42,381 nucleotides of DNA from positions 1 to 42,381 of the forward strand of contig JAFUFO010000017.1 in NCBI GenBank assembly GCA_017469885.1, read 5' to 3'. This DNA is from Solobacterium sp. GTDB taxonomy: Bacteria; Bacillota_I; Bacilli_A; Erysipelotrichales; Erysipelotrichaceae. Shown here one piece after another: positions 23,999 through 32,077 of the stretch. Made by a program: the position numbers and the translations under genes. A model generated the notes under the pieces. It was not told where the DNA came from, searched no databases, and worked only from the letters and a program-made list of their open reading frames with translations. The stretch's first letter is position 1. Each line of letters opens with the position of its first letter.

Positions 23999-26044
23999 AT
24001 GAAAAATATATTTAATGGGATTGACGAGACAGAACACAGTCTCCGCAGACGGCTTGCGGAGGTTCTGTTTGCTGTTCTTGCGGTGATATACGAAGAGGTG
24101 CTCCTGAATCTGACCACGGTCCGGACGATTAACAGCCTTTATATTCCGCAGGTGATTCTGTTCTCTGCCGCATACGGAATACTGATCTTCTGGGTCGGTA
24201 CACTGACCCGTTCCGGCAGAACGAACCGGATGATCCGCGGAATTCTTTATGTCATCCTGTGTGACCTGTACGGTGTCTATTACTTTGTATACCGTTCATT
24301 CAAAGTGTTTTATGACGTGAATACGGTCGTTTCCGGCGGTGCCGGCGTGGCGGAGGGATTTACCGGCCAGGTTATTGATATGACGACCAGCCGTTCCGGC
24401 ATGATGCATATCATTCTGTTTCTGATGCCGTTTTTCCTGTACATCCTGTTCATGCGGCGCTTTGACAGCGGCGAGAAACGGACGCCGAAGGAACAGCTGG
24501 TGTTTTATGCCGCGACGCTCCTCTTTGCGGTGTGCGGCATTGCCTATGTACAGAGTGACACGATGCTTTCAAGAGTGTATGCCGATGAGTATTCGTTTCA
24601 GGCGGCGGTTGCGGACTTCGGTCTGATGACCGGACTCCGGTTGGATGTGGAACATCATCTGCGGAACCGGAATTCCGATACCGTCTTCCATGATGAGACG
24701 ATGCTGGCGGATACTGCGGAAACGGAACTGTCAGAAGCGGTAACTACGGCGGAAAAGCCGGTGACCTATGGATTCAATAAACTGAATATCGATTTCAATA
24801 CACTGATTGCCGGAGGGGATTCCGTGACCGGTCAGCTTGATCAGTATGTACAGGCGCAGAAACCATCCCGGCAGAATGCATATACCGGCATGTTTGAAGG
24901 AAAGAATCTGATCTTCATTTCCGCGGAGGCATTCTCCGCAGAAGTGATCGATCCCGAACGGACACCGACGCTGTACCGGCTTGCGACAAAGGGAATCAAT
25001 TTTACAGACTACTATCAGCCGGCCTCTGCCGGAACGACCGGCGGCGAGTATGAAAACGTCTTCGGCCTCATGCCGACGGAAGGGGGCTCTTCCTTCAAGA
25101 TTACATCAAAGTTTCATAATGTGATGACCATGGCGTATCAGCTCAATGAACGCGGCTACAACGGATGGGCATTCCACAACAATGACTACACGTTCTATGA
25201 CCGCAACATCACCCATAACAATCTTGGATACTCCAACGGATTCACCGGATACGGAAACGGACTGGAAGAGAACATTACCAGCCAGTGGCCGGAGAGCGAT
25301 CTTGAGATGATGGAGGCGACGGTGGATCAGTATATTGATGCGCAGCCGTTCAATGTCTATTACATGAGTGTCAGCGGCCATAATCCGTATAACGGTGGAA
25401 ATGCCATGGCGGCGAAGCACTGGGATGAAGTGAAGGATCTCGAAGGCTATACGGATTCTGTAAAAGGATATCTTGCGGCGAACATGGAACTGGAAGACGC
25501 AATGACCTACCTGGTCGGAAGACTGGAAGAGAAGGGCATCGCAGATGATACAGTCATCGTTCTTGGCGCAGATCACTTCCCGTACGGACTTGACTATGGG
25601 GAAGCGCTGAATGAAAGTGACAACCTGGCAAATCTCTACGGTTATCAGCCGGCAAACTATCTGGAACGCGATCACAACCGTCTGATTCTCTGGAGCGGAT
25701 GTCTGGAAGAGGCAGAACCGATCATTGTCGATACACCGACATCAAGCATTGATATTCTTCCGACGCTGCTGAATCTCTTCGGTGCGGAATGGGACAGCCG
25801 TCTTCTGCCGGGACGGGATGTATTCTCCGACCGGATGCCGCTGGTCTTCAATCTGAGTTATGACTGGAAGACGGATAAAGGCACCTATATTGCCGGAACC
25901 GGCGTCTTTACTCCGAATGAAGGTGTTGAAGTCAGTGATACCTATGTGGACAGTATCCGTCAGATCGTCCAGAACCGGCTCAGCTACTGCAGAGGGGTGC
26001 TTCGCACCGATTACTTCTGGCATGTGCTGGGAAATAAAGAATAA
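23999..26044 (+). CDS. LtaS/YqgS-family membrane sulfatase (glycerol-phosphate transferase type)
   Basis: The 681-residue protein has an N-terminal membrane part (helices at about 20-40, 48-65, 73-95, 133-152 and 167-182) and an extracellular alkaline-phosphatase-fold domain from about residue 300. The nucleophile is Thr346 in AGTTGGEYENVFG, four residues before Glu350 as in LtaS. Further metal ligands lie in FISAEAFSAE, SVSGHNPY and LGADHFPYG. LtaS makes lipoteichoic acid from phosphatidylglycerol; some paralogues have other roles, so the exact role here is open. No ribosome site precedes the ATG. A strong terminator follows. Confidence 0.9.
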   Translation: MKNIFNGIDETEHSLRRRLAEVLFAVLAVIYEEVLLNLTTVRTINSLYIPQVILFSAAYGILIFWVGTLTRSGRTNRMIRGILYVILCDLYGVYYFVYRSFKVFYDVNTVVSGGAGVAEGFTGQVIDMTTSRSGMMHIILFLMPFFLYILFMRRFDSGEKRTPKEQLVFYAATLLFAVCGIAYVQSDTMLSRVYADEYSFQAAVADFGLMTGLRLDVEHHLRNRNSDTVFHDETMLADTAETELSEAVTTAEKPVTYGFNKLNIDFNTLIAGGDSVTGQLDQYVQAQKPSRQNAYTGMFEGKNLIFISAEAFSAEVIDPERTPTLYRLATKGINFTDYYQPASAGTTGGEYENVFGLMPTEGGSSFKITSKFHNVMTMAYQLNERGYNGWAFHNNDYTFYDRNITHNNLGYSNGFTGYGNGLEENITSQWPESDLEMMEATVDQYIDAQPFNVYYMSVSGHNPYNGGNAMAAKHWDEVKDLEGYTDSVKGYLAANMELEDAMTYLVGRLEEKGIADDTVIVLGADHFPYGLDYGEALNESDNLANLYGYQPANYLERDHNRLILWSGCLEEAEPIIVDTPTSSIDILPTLLNLFGAEWDSRLLPGRDVFSDRMPLVFNLSYDWKTDKGTYIAGTGVFTPNEGVEVSDTYVDSIRQIVQNRLSYCRGVLRTDYFWHVLGNKE

Positions 26045-26053
26045 TAAAACGAA

Positions 26054-26100
26054 AAAGCACAGTGACCGAATCAGATCAAGGATTCCTCACTGTGCTTTTT
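26054..26100. terminator. Bidirectional terminator between convergent genes
   Basis: AAAAAGCACAGTGA and TCACTGTGCTTTTT are perfect 14-bp arms, so both strands end in T runs (LtaS-like on plus, MATE on minus). Confidence 0.92.
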
Positions 26101-26104
26101 GATG

Positions 26105-27469
26105 TCAGGAATGATTGTGCTCCGCTCTGCGGATCTCATGAACCAGCAGCGCAACCGAAGCAATCATCATGATCAGTTCCGTGACCGGCTGGGCGTGGAT
26201 CATGCCCTGGAATCCGAACAGCCTGTTGAACAGCAGTAATAACGGAATGTAGAGAATCAGCTGGCGGATCAGTGTGATGACAAAGGCGTACTGCGGTTTG
26301 CCCATCGCCTGAAAGGACATCCGGCTCATGGAAGTGGTGCCGACGCATGGCAGGATGAACATGATTGCCCGCAGGACTACACTGCCGGTCTGAATGACCT
26401 CCGGGGATTGGGTGAAGATGGAGATCAGCTGCGGCGCAAAGATGCCGTAGACTGCCATCAACGCCAGTTCGGTTAATGATACGGTCATGACACCGGCTTT
26501 CAGCACATCGATCATCCGCTGGTAGTTTCCGGCGCCGTAGTTATAGCCCATGATCGGCTGAGTGCCTGCCGCAAATCCCTGGTAAATATAATTGCCGAGG
26601 GAAAGGATCTTCTGCGCAATGCCCATGGCCGCAACCGTAAGTTCGCCATACGATACCGCGAGGTTGTTATTTACGATATATGCACCGGACGTAAGCAGGG
26701 TTTCCAGTGTCGCCGGAACGCCGACCCAGAAGATCTCCTTCAGGATCTCTGCCGTCGGCACCAGCATCTCTTTTCTTGGCTGAAGGATCGTTTTCTTTGT
26801 GAGATAGAAATACAGAGAACAGCCCATACCGACTGCGTTGCCGAGGATCGTCGCAATGGCGGCGCCTTTGATCTTCATCCCGAAGGTAAAGATAAACAGC
26901 GGATCCAGAATGATATTGGTAATGGTTCCGGCAACCATTCCAAGGACGGAATATTTCACGGAGCCTTCACTTCGCAACAGCGCCCCGAAGGTATAGCTTC
27001 CCATCGTAAAGAGACTCCCTGCAAGAATCACAGAGACGTAATCTGCGGTATAGCCAAAGGTATTTGCCTTTGCGCCAAGCGAGGTGACGATCGGATTCAG
27101 AAACAGCAGGCCGAATATTGCCACAAGGAGACTGTTGAATACCGTCAGCACAAATCCGGTGGTCAGGGTGTGTTCGGCCGTATCCCGGTCACCCGCCCCG
27201 AGTTTTCGTGCAATCAGAGAAGAGGCACCGGTACCGATCATATTGGACAATGCGATGGTGATCATCATGACGGGGTAGGCAAGATTGACTGCCGCAAGCT
27301 GATAATCATCATGCATTAATCCGATGAAATACGTGTCCACCAGATTGTAGAGCACCATGATGCACATGCCCGCAATCAGCGGGACACCGAGCTTGATGAC
27401 CGCTCTGACAGGGGCTTCCTGCGAGAGAATATAGATGCGCTGATCCTGCTTTGCGGATGGCTGTGACAT
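26105..27469 (-). CDS. MATE family efflux transporter (second copy)
   Basis: The 454-residue protein has 12 membrane segments. The N-terminal half carries VPLIAGMCIMVLYNLVDTYFIG and the second half QPIMGYNYGAGNYQR, typical of MATE antiporters of the MepA/NorM-like branch. AAAGGAG precedes the ATG at 27469; the 21 extra residues to 27532 are polar and unconvincing. It differs clearly from the 9680-11086 MATE, so it is not a recent duplicate. It is monocistronic, divergent from the nitroreductase pair. Confidence 0.92.
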   Translation of the reverse strand: MSQPSAKQDQRIYILSQEAPVRAVIKLGVPLIAGMCIMVLYNLVDTYFIGLMHDDYQLAAVNLAYPVMMITIALSNMIGTGASSLIARKLGAGDRDTAEHTLTTGFVLTVFNSLLVAIFGLLFLNPIVTSLGAKANTFGYTADYVSVILAGSLFTMGSYTFGALLRSEGSVKYSVLGMVAGTITNIILDPLFIFTFGMKIKGAAIATILGNAVGMGCSLYFYLTKKTILQPRKEMLVPTAEILKEIFWVGVPATLETLLTSGAYIVNNNLAVSYGELTVAAMGIAQKILSLGNYIYQGFAAGTQPIMGYNYGAGNYQRMIDVLKAGVMTVSLTELALMAVYGIFAPQLISIFTQSPEVIQTGSVVLRAIMFILPCVGTTSMSRMSFQAMGKPQYAFVITLIRQLILYIPLLLLFNRLFGFQGMIHAQPVTELIMMIASVALLVHEIRRAEHNHS

Positions 27470-27621
27470 AGCTGTTTGTCTCCTTTGAAGGAATTCTGCT
27501 GACATTAATTCCGGTACTGAAATATATAGCACGGTATCGGACGGTCTTCAAACAGACAGGGGCGTTATCAGCCGTTTTTCATAAAAGCATGCCTATAATG
27601 AACCTGAAGGAAGAACTGTAC

Positions 27622-28287
27622 ATGATGACCATTCAGGAAGCAATCGTCGCACGCCATTCCGTGCGTGCCTATACCGCAGAACCGATTCCGCTGGAACTCC
27701 GCAGTCAGCTGGATGCCTGCGCACTGGAATGCAGTAACGAAGGCAATGTTCACATCTTCATCCGGTATGATGACCCGGACGGATTCGATTCCCGGCTTGC
27801 GCACTACGGAAACTTTAAAAACGTGAATAACTATATCGTGCTGGCAGGGAAGAAGGATAAGGATTTTGATCTTCGCTGCGGGTATTACGGAGAAAAACTG
27901 GTGCTCTTTGCCCAGCAGCTCGGATTGAATACCTGCTGGGCCGCACTGACGTTCAACAAGCGTAAGGTAAAGGAAATTCTTCCGGACGGCGAGTCGTTAT
28001 GCATGGTGATTGCACTGGGCTATGGTGAAACACAGGGAAGTGCGCATAAAGGAAAAACCGCACGTGATGTAAGCGTCGGTGCGGATGCGCCGGACTGGTT
28101 TGCGGAAGGGGTAAACGCTGCCCTGCTTGCGCCGACCGCAACCAACCAGCAGAAGTTTCAGTTCGCATACCGCGATGGGGAAGCGCATCTGAGATCGAAA
28201 GGAATCGGCACCTGTCTTCAGACAGATCTTGGCATCGTGAAATACCATTTTGAAGCAGTGACGGGAAAAACAGTCATAGTCGACTGA
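27622..28287 (+). CDS. Nitroreductase family protein (larger, duplicated-fold type)
   Basis: The 221 residues begin TIQEAIVARHSVRAYTAEPIPLE, the usual FMN-binding start of nitroreductases. CGYYGEKLVLFAQQLGLNTCWAAL and the TATNQQKFQF stretch complete the flavin site. It belongs to the TM1586-like subgroup with two half-sites in one chain. The ATG at 27622 has AAGGAAG upstream, and TATAAT (27594-27599) lies 22 bases before it, so a start at 27589 is unlikely. It is co-transcribed with the next nitroreductase (14-base gap). The NAD(P)H-dependent substrate is unknown. Confidence 0.88.
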   Translation: MMTIQEAIVARHSVRAYTAEPIPLELRSQLDACALECSNEGNVHIFIRYDDPDGFDSRLAHYGNFKNVNNYIVLAGKKDKDFDLRCGYYGEKLVLFAQQLGLNTCWAALTFNKRKVKEILPDGESLCMVIALGYGETQGSAHKGKTARDVSVGADAPDWFAEGVNAALLAPTATNQQKFQFAYRDGEAHLRSKGIGTCLQTDLGIVKYHFEAVTGKTVIVD

Positions 28288-28301
28288 AGGAGTAAGGAAA
28301 C

Positions 28302-28889
28302 ATGGAAGCACTGGAGAGCATTCTGACAAGACGCAGTACCAGACGAATGAAACCGGAGATTCCGGATAAGAAACTGATCGAAAAAGTAATTGCGGCAGGA
28401 CGTGCTGCCCCGAGCGGCTCCAACAGCCAGAAAACACGTCTGATCGTGATCACGAGAAAGAAGGTGCTTGATCAGCTGGCGGAACTTGTGCAGCGGGAAT
28501 TTGCGGAGATGGAATTGACGGATGACATGTATGTCTCCCTGAAGAGTTCCATTACCCGCTCTAAAGAAGGAAACTACGTATTTCATTACAATGCGCCGGT
28601 CCTGATCGTGACCACAAATAAGAAGGGTTACGGAAACGCGATGGCAGACAGCGCCTGTGTGCTGGAGAATATGATGATTGCGGCCAATGCGCTTGATCTT
28701 GGCTCCTGCTGGATCAATCAGCTGCACTGGCTGACGGATCATGCGCTTGTTCGCGACTGCATGAAACAGCTTGGCATGGAAGATGACGAGTACGTGACCG
28801 GAGGACTGATCCTCGGCTACGGCGCAGACGGAACACCGGAACGCGGCACCAGGAAACCGACCGGAAATCCGGTTTCCTGGATTGAGTAA
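28302..28889 (+). CDS. Nitroreductase family protein
   Basis: The 195-residue protein has ILTRRSTRRMKPEIPDKKLIEKVIAAGRAAPSG, the classical FMN-contacting start. ADSACVLENMMIAANALDLGSCW follows, then LILGYGADGTPERGTRKP at the C-terminus. As a homodimer it would use NAD(P)H and FMN. AAGGAGTAAGG precedes the start. It is the second gene of the nitroreductase operon, ended by a terminator. Confidence 0.92.
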   Translation: MEALESILTRRSTRRMKPEIPDKKLIEKVIAAGRAAPSGSNSQKTRLIVITRKKVLDQLAELVQREFAEMELTDDMYVSLKSSITRSKEGNYVFHYNAPVLIVTTNKKGYGNAMADSACVLENMMIAANALDLGSCWINQLHWLTDHALVRDCMKQLGMEDDEYVTGGLILGYGADGTPERGTRKPTGNPVSWIE

Positions 28890-28908
28890 ACCGCAGAATG
28901 AGCAAATG

Positions 28909-28938
28909 CAGCTGTCATACGTGGCAGCTGTTTCTTTT
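28909..28938 (+). terminator. Terminator of nitroreductase operon
   Basis: CAGCTGTCA (28909-28917) and TGGCAGCTG (28922-28930) flank a TACG loop and are followed by TTTCTTTT. Confidence 0.8.
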
Positions 28939-28948
28939 CCAACGTATA

Positions 28949-28983
28949 TTGCAAAGCATTGTATACTGCATTACAATATAGTT
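28949..28983 (+). promoter_or_regulatory. padR promoter with inverted-repeat operator, no leader
   Basis: TTGCAA (28949-28954), a 17-base spacer and TACAAT (28972-28977) make a good sigma-A promoter. ATTGTA (28958-28963) and TACAAT (28972-28977) are inverted with an 8-base gap, like known PadR operators, and outer TATATTG/CAATATA arms extend it. The start codon follows the -10 by 6 bases. Autorepression is inferred. Confidence 0.7.
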
Positions 28984-29298
28984 ATGAATAATGCACAGTT
29001 TAAAAAGGGCATTCTTCCGCTCTGTGTGCTGACACTTCTGAGCAGGGAAGATGGCTATGGATATGATCTGACCACACGCATCGCACAGGAACTCGATGTC
29101 AAAGCGGGAACGATCTACCTGGTGCTTGGACGGCTTAAGGAAAGCGGCTATGTCACAACGTATCTGAAAGAGGCGGAAAAAGGACCGGCCAGAAAGTATT
29201 ATCATCTGACAAAAACAGGCAGAACGTATCAGAAACAGCTGCTGGAGGAATGGAACCGGTTTTCCGAATCGACAGGGAGGTTACTGAATCATGGATAA
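28984..29298 (+). CDS. PadR family transcriptional regulator
   Basis: This 104-residue protein has the PadR winged helix: ILPLCVLTLLSREDGYGYDLTTRI, VKAGTIYLVLGRLKESGYV as recognition region, then the wing (GPARKYYHLTKTG) and a short dimerising tail. Size is that of the short PadR-s2 group. The ATG at 28984 lies exactly where transcription should begin and no ribosome site is present; earlier in-frame starts lie in the terminator of the operon before it. Downstream are two HAAS-like membrane genes, a common PadR arrangement. Confidence 0.92.
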   Translation: MNNAQFKKGILPLCVLTLLSREDGYGYDLTTRIAQELDVKAGTIYLVLGRLKESGYVTTYLKEAEKGPARKYYHLTKTGRTYQKQLLEEWNRFSESTGRLLNHG

Positions 29299-29638
29299 AG
29301 CGGAATATACGTTCCGGCTGAGAAGTGGACTTCTCAACTATCCGGAATCTTTTCGTAACGAAATCATGGATTCGTTTGAAACGCATTATGCCAATGGTGT
29401 CGCGCAGGGGAAACGGGTCTCCGCAATTCTGGAGGAATTCGGCGATCCGGAAGTGCTCCTGAAAGAGATCGATGAGCTGTATCACAATCATGCGGACAAA
29501 ACGAAAATTGACGCACTCTGGGTCTCGAAAAACCGGGATCTGATGCGGAATCTTACCGATTTCAAGATGGGTGCTTCCATCCTGATCCCGGCACTCTTTG
29601 TGCTGATGATCATTCTGCATCAGCTGGGTATCATCTGA
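29291..29638 (+). CDS. HAAS/DUF1700-like membrane protein 1
   Basis: The 115-residue protein has an N-terminal HAAS-type helical part (YTFRLRSGLLNYPESFRNEI ... ILEEFGDPEVLLKEI) and a C-terminal membrane helix (about 95-113). HAAS proteins are found beside PadR regulators in Bacillota; they are thought to pass envelope signals, but the mechanism is poorly known. The ATG overlaps the padR end by 8 bases and has GGGAGG upstream, showing tight co-expression. Confidence 0.82.
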   Translation: MDKAEYTFRLRSGLLNYPESFRNEIMDSFETHYANGVAQGKRVSAILEEFGDPEVLLKEIDELYHNHADKTKIDALWVSKNRDLMRNLTDFKMGASILIPALFVLMIILHQLGII

Positions 29639-29657
29639 GCGGAAGGAAGGCAGATTA

Positions 29658-30020
29658 ATGGAGAAAAACGAATACAGACTGCGTCTGCGCAGGGCACTTG
29701 GAAATTCTTCCGCAGAACTCTGTGACGAAGTAATGCATGCATTTGAAGAATACTATGCGGAAGAGCTGGGTTCCGGAAAGCATCCGCAGGATATTCTGGA
29801 TTCCTTCGGAAGTCCGGAGGATCTCGCAAAGGAACTTGTCCGAAAACGGCGTCAGACCTCTGCGGATTCGTTCAATGCGGTCTGGACGCAGAAACAGAAT
29901 GATCTGAACCGCACCTATACCTATAACCGCTCCACGATTGCGGTCTGTGTTCTTCTTGTGCTGTTCTGCGTTGTGTTCTGGATCCTGTTTCTTTCAGAAA
30001 ACATGTTCGGATCCCGTTGA
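29658..30020 (+). CDS. HAAS/DUF1700-like membrane protein 2 (paralogue)
   Basis: The 120-residue protein is alignable by eye with the previous one (EYRLRLRRALGNSSAELCDEVMHAFEEYY ... ILDSFGSPEDLAKELV). It likewise ends in one membrane helix (STIAVCVLLVLFCVVFWILFL). A tandem duplication followed by divergence is likely. AAGGAAGG precedes the start. The two proteins may pair in the membrane. Confidence 0.82.
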   Translation: MEKNEYRLRLRRALGNSSAELCDEVMHAFEEYYAEELGSGKHPQDILDSFGSPEDLAKELVRKRRQTSADSFNAVWTQKQNDLNRTYTYNRSTIAVCVLLVLFCVVFWILFLSENMFGSR

Positions 30021-30087
30021 GTGCATGTTTTATGCATACAGCAGGATGATGTATTATCTTTTTTATTAATGAACCGGAGGCAATGGT

Positions 30088-30564
30088 ATGTTTCGTGAAC
30101 TGGTACGCAAAAAACAGCAGATCTCTCAGGAGGAATGCATTGAGATATTGAAGAATGAAAAACGGGGTGTTCTTTCCGTACACGGGGATGACGGATATCC
30201 GTACGGCATGCCGCTGAATCATTACTATTGCGAGGAAGACGGCAGGCTGTATTTTCACAGCGGAATGATCGGTCACAAAGTGGATGCGCTGCGCCGGAAC
30301 AGCAAGGTGTCCTACTGCGTTTATGACGAAGGATACCGGAAGGAGGGCGAGTGGGCGCTGAATATCCGCAGTGTGATCCTGTTTGGCCGTATTGAATTTA
30401 TTGAAGACCGGGAGAAGATCTATGAAATTTCCCGGAAGCTGAGCTACAAGTTCACGGATGATACTGCCTATATCGAACATGAGATCGAGCACTCCGGACC
30501 GCGGACACTGATGTTTGCGCTGACCATTGAACATATGACCGGCAAACTGGTCAATGAATCCTGA
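30088..30564 (+). CDS. Pyridoxamine-5'-phosphate-oxidase-fold flavoprotein (Nim-like)
   Basis: The 158 residues match the FMN-binding split-barrel group with 5-nitroimidazole resistance (Nim) proteins: VLSVHGDDGYPYGMPLNHYY, LYFHSGMIGHKVDALRRNSKVSYCVYD and a C-terminal FALTIEHMTGK. These bind flavin or haem and may reduce nitro compounds. GGAGG lies upstream of the ATG. The stop overlaps the start of the DUF429-SDR gene by 11 bases, so the two are coupled. Confidence 0.88.
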   Translation: MFRELVRKKQQISQEECIEILKNEKRGVLSVHGDDGYPYGMPLNHYYCEEDGRLYFHSGMIGHKVDALRRNSKVSYCVYDEGYRKEGEWALNIRSVILFGRIEFIEDREKIYEISRKLSYKFTDDTAYIEHEIEHSGPRTLMFALTIEHMTGKLVNES

Positions 30565-32026
30565 TACAGATGCTATGAAAAAACAGACAAATAAAGACAA
30601 GGGGCTCTTTCTCGGTGCGGACGGCTGCCGGAACGGATGGATCGCGGCCGTGCTGGATCACGGAACCCTGCGGCTGGAGCGGTATGACTCCGTATCGTCT
30701 CTGACGGAAACCTATCCGGGGTTTGATGCTTTTCTGATTGATATGGCAATCGGACTGCGTGACAGTGACGATCAGATCCGCCCGGATGATGCGGCACGCA
30801 AGTTACTTGGAAAACGGGCATCCACGATTTTCTCCATTCCATGCCGGAAGGCGGTTTATGCGGATGATGAAGCCTCACAGAAGGAAGCGAATATCAAAGC
30901 GTTCGGGAAGAGTCTTGCGAAACAGACCATGATGATCATTCCGAAGATCCGTGAACTGGATGAATTTCTGAATGCACATACGGAATACAAAAACCGGATC
31001 CTGGAAAGTCATCCGGAACTGGATTTCGGACGGCTCAACGGTGAGATTCTGATAAGTCATAAGAAGAAACCGGATGGAATTGCGGAGCGGGAACAGATTC
31101 TGAAACACTGGCTTCCCGGCATCCCGATGCCGGACTGGAAATCAAACGCACAGGATCTGAACTGCAATATTGATGATCTGCTGGATGCGGTATGTCTTGC
31201 GGTAACCGGAAAACTGATGAACCAGGGATATTGCGAAACCATACCGGAACACCCGCAGAAAGATGCGTGCGGATTATACATGCGGCTGACGGTGCCGCAG
31301 AAGGGAATCATGAAACGTATGGCACTGAACAAAGTCGCTGTTGTGACAGGAGGTGCGCACGGCATCGGAAAATGCATTGCGGATTCATTCCGCAGCCAGG
31401 GCGTAAACGTCTATGTGATCGATAAAGCAGAAGGTGATCACTTCGTCGGGGATATTTCGGAAAAAGCGGTTCTGGAAGACTTTGCGAAGCATGTCATTGA
31501 GAAAGAAGGCTGGATCGATATTCTTGTGAACAATGCGCTTCCGCTGATGAAGGGAATTGATGAATGTTCCTATGAGGAGTTTCAGTATGCGCTGTCCGTA
31601 GGCGTAACTGCACCGTTCTATCTTGCAAAACTGTTTGCGCCGTATTTCCGCACCGGTGCGTCCATTGTCAATATTTCTTCCTCCCGTGACCGGATGAGCC
31701 AGCCGCAGACTGAAAGCTATACTGCCGCAAAGGGCGGTATTGCGGCCCTGACCCACGCGCTTGCGGTGAGTTTTGCCGGCAAGGTCAGAGTCAATTCGAT
31801 TTCGCCCGGCTGGATCGATACCACCGGAACGGAATATGAAGGACCGGATGCGCTCCAGCAGCTCTCTGGACGTGTAGGAAAACCGCAGGATATCGCGGAT
31901 ATGGTGCTGTATCTCTGTTCGGAGAAAGCAGGGTTTATCAGCGGAGAAAACATCTGTATCGACGGCGGAATGACAAAGCTGATGATCTATCATGGTGATC
32001 ACGGCTGGAGCTACGATCCGGAATAG
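30554..32026 (+). CDS. DUF429 - short-chain dehydrogenase (SDR) fusion protein
   Basis: This is 490 residues in one open frame. Residues 15-250 are DUF429: GADGCRNGWIAAVLD, IDMAIGL, SIPCRKAV, ESHPELDFGRLNG and DDLLDAVCLAVTG. DUF429 is predicted to have an RNase H-like fold and is often called a nuclease. From Met253 a complete SDR follows: VVTGGAHGIGK (NAD(P) loop), VNNAL where NNAG is usual, NISSS, and the catalytic YTAAK. Internal ATG at 31310 has GAAGGG five bases upstream, so the SDR may also be made alone (238 residues). The DUF429 tail and SDR head both look complete, which suggests loss of a stop between adjacent genes. Alternative start: 30575. Confidence 0.85.
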   Translation: MNPDTDAMKKQTNKDKGLFLGADGCRNGWIAAVLDHGTLRLERYDSVSSLTETYPGFDAFLIDMAIGLRDSDDQIRPDDAARKLLGKRASTIFSIPCRKAVYADDEASQKEANIKAFGKSLAKQTMMIIPKIRELDEFLNAHTEYKNRILESHPELDFGRLNGEILISHKKKPDGIAEREQILKHWLPGIPMPDWKSNAQDLNCNIDDLLDAVCLAVTGKLMNQGYCETIPEHPQKDACGLYMRLTVPQKGIMKRMALNKVAVVTGGAHGIGKCIADSFRSQGVNVYVIDKAEGDHFVGDISEKAVLEDFAKHVIEKEGWIDILVNNALPLMKGIDECSYEEFQYALSVGVTAPFYLAKLFAPYFRTGASIVNISSSRDRMSQPQTESYTAAKGGIAALTHALAVSFAGKVRVNSISPGWIDTTGTEYEGPDALQQLSGRVGKPQDIADMVLYLCSEKAGFISGENICIDGGMTKLMIYHGDHGWSYDPE

Positions 32027-32051
32027 ACAGAAATTCAGAATACGACAGTAC

Positions 32052-32077
32052 AGGAACGGCAGCCGCCGTTCCTTTTG
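32052..32077 (+). terminator. Terminator of DUF429-SDR gene
   Basis: AGGAACGGC (32052-32060) and GCCGTTCCT (32065-32073) make a perfect 9-bp stem followed by TTTGT. The insertion sequence lies directly behind it. Confidence 0.85.

Noticed and set aside
9680-27469. The two MATE genes as a recent duplication
   Set aside because: The proteins differ throughout and lie in unrelated contexts; they are distinct family members.
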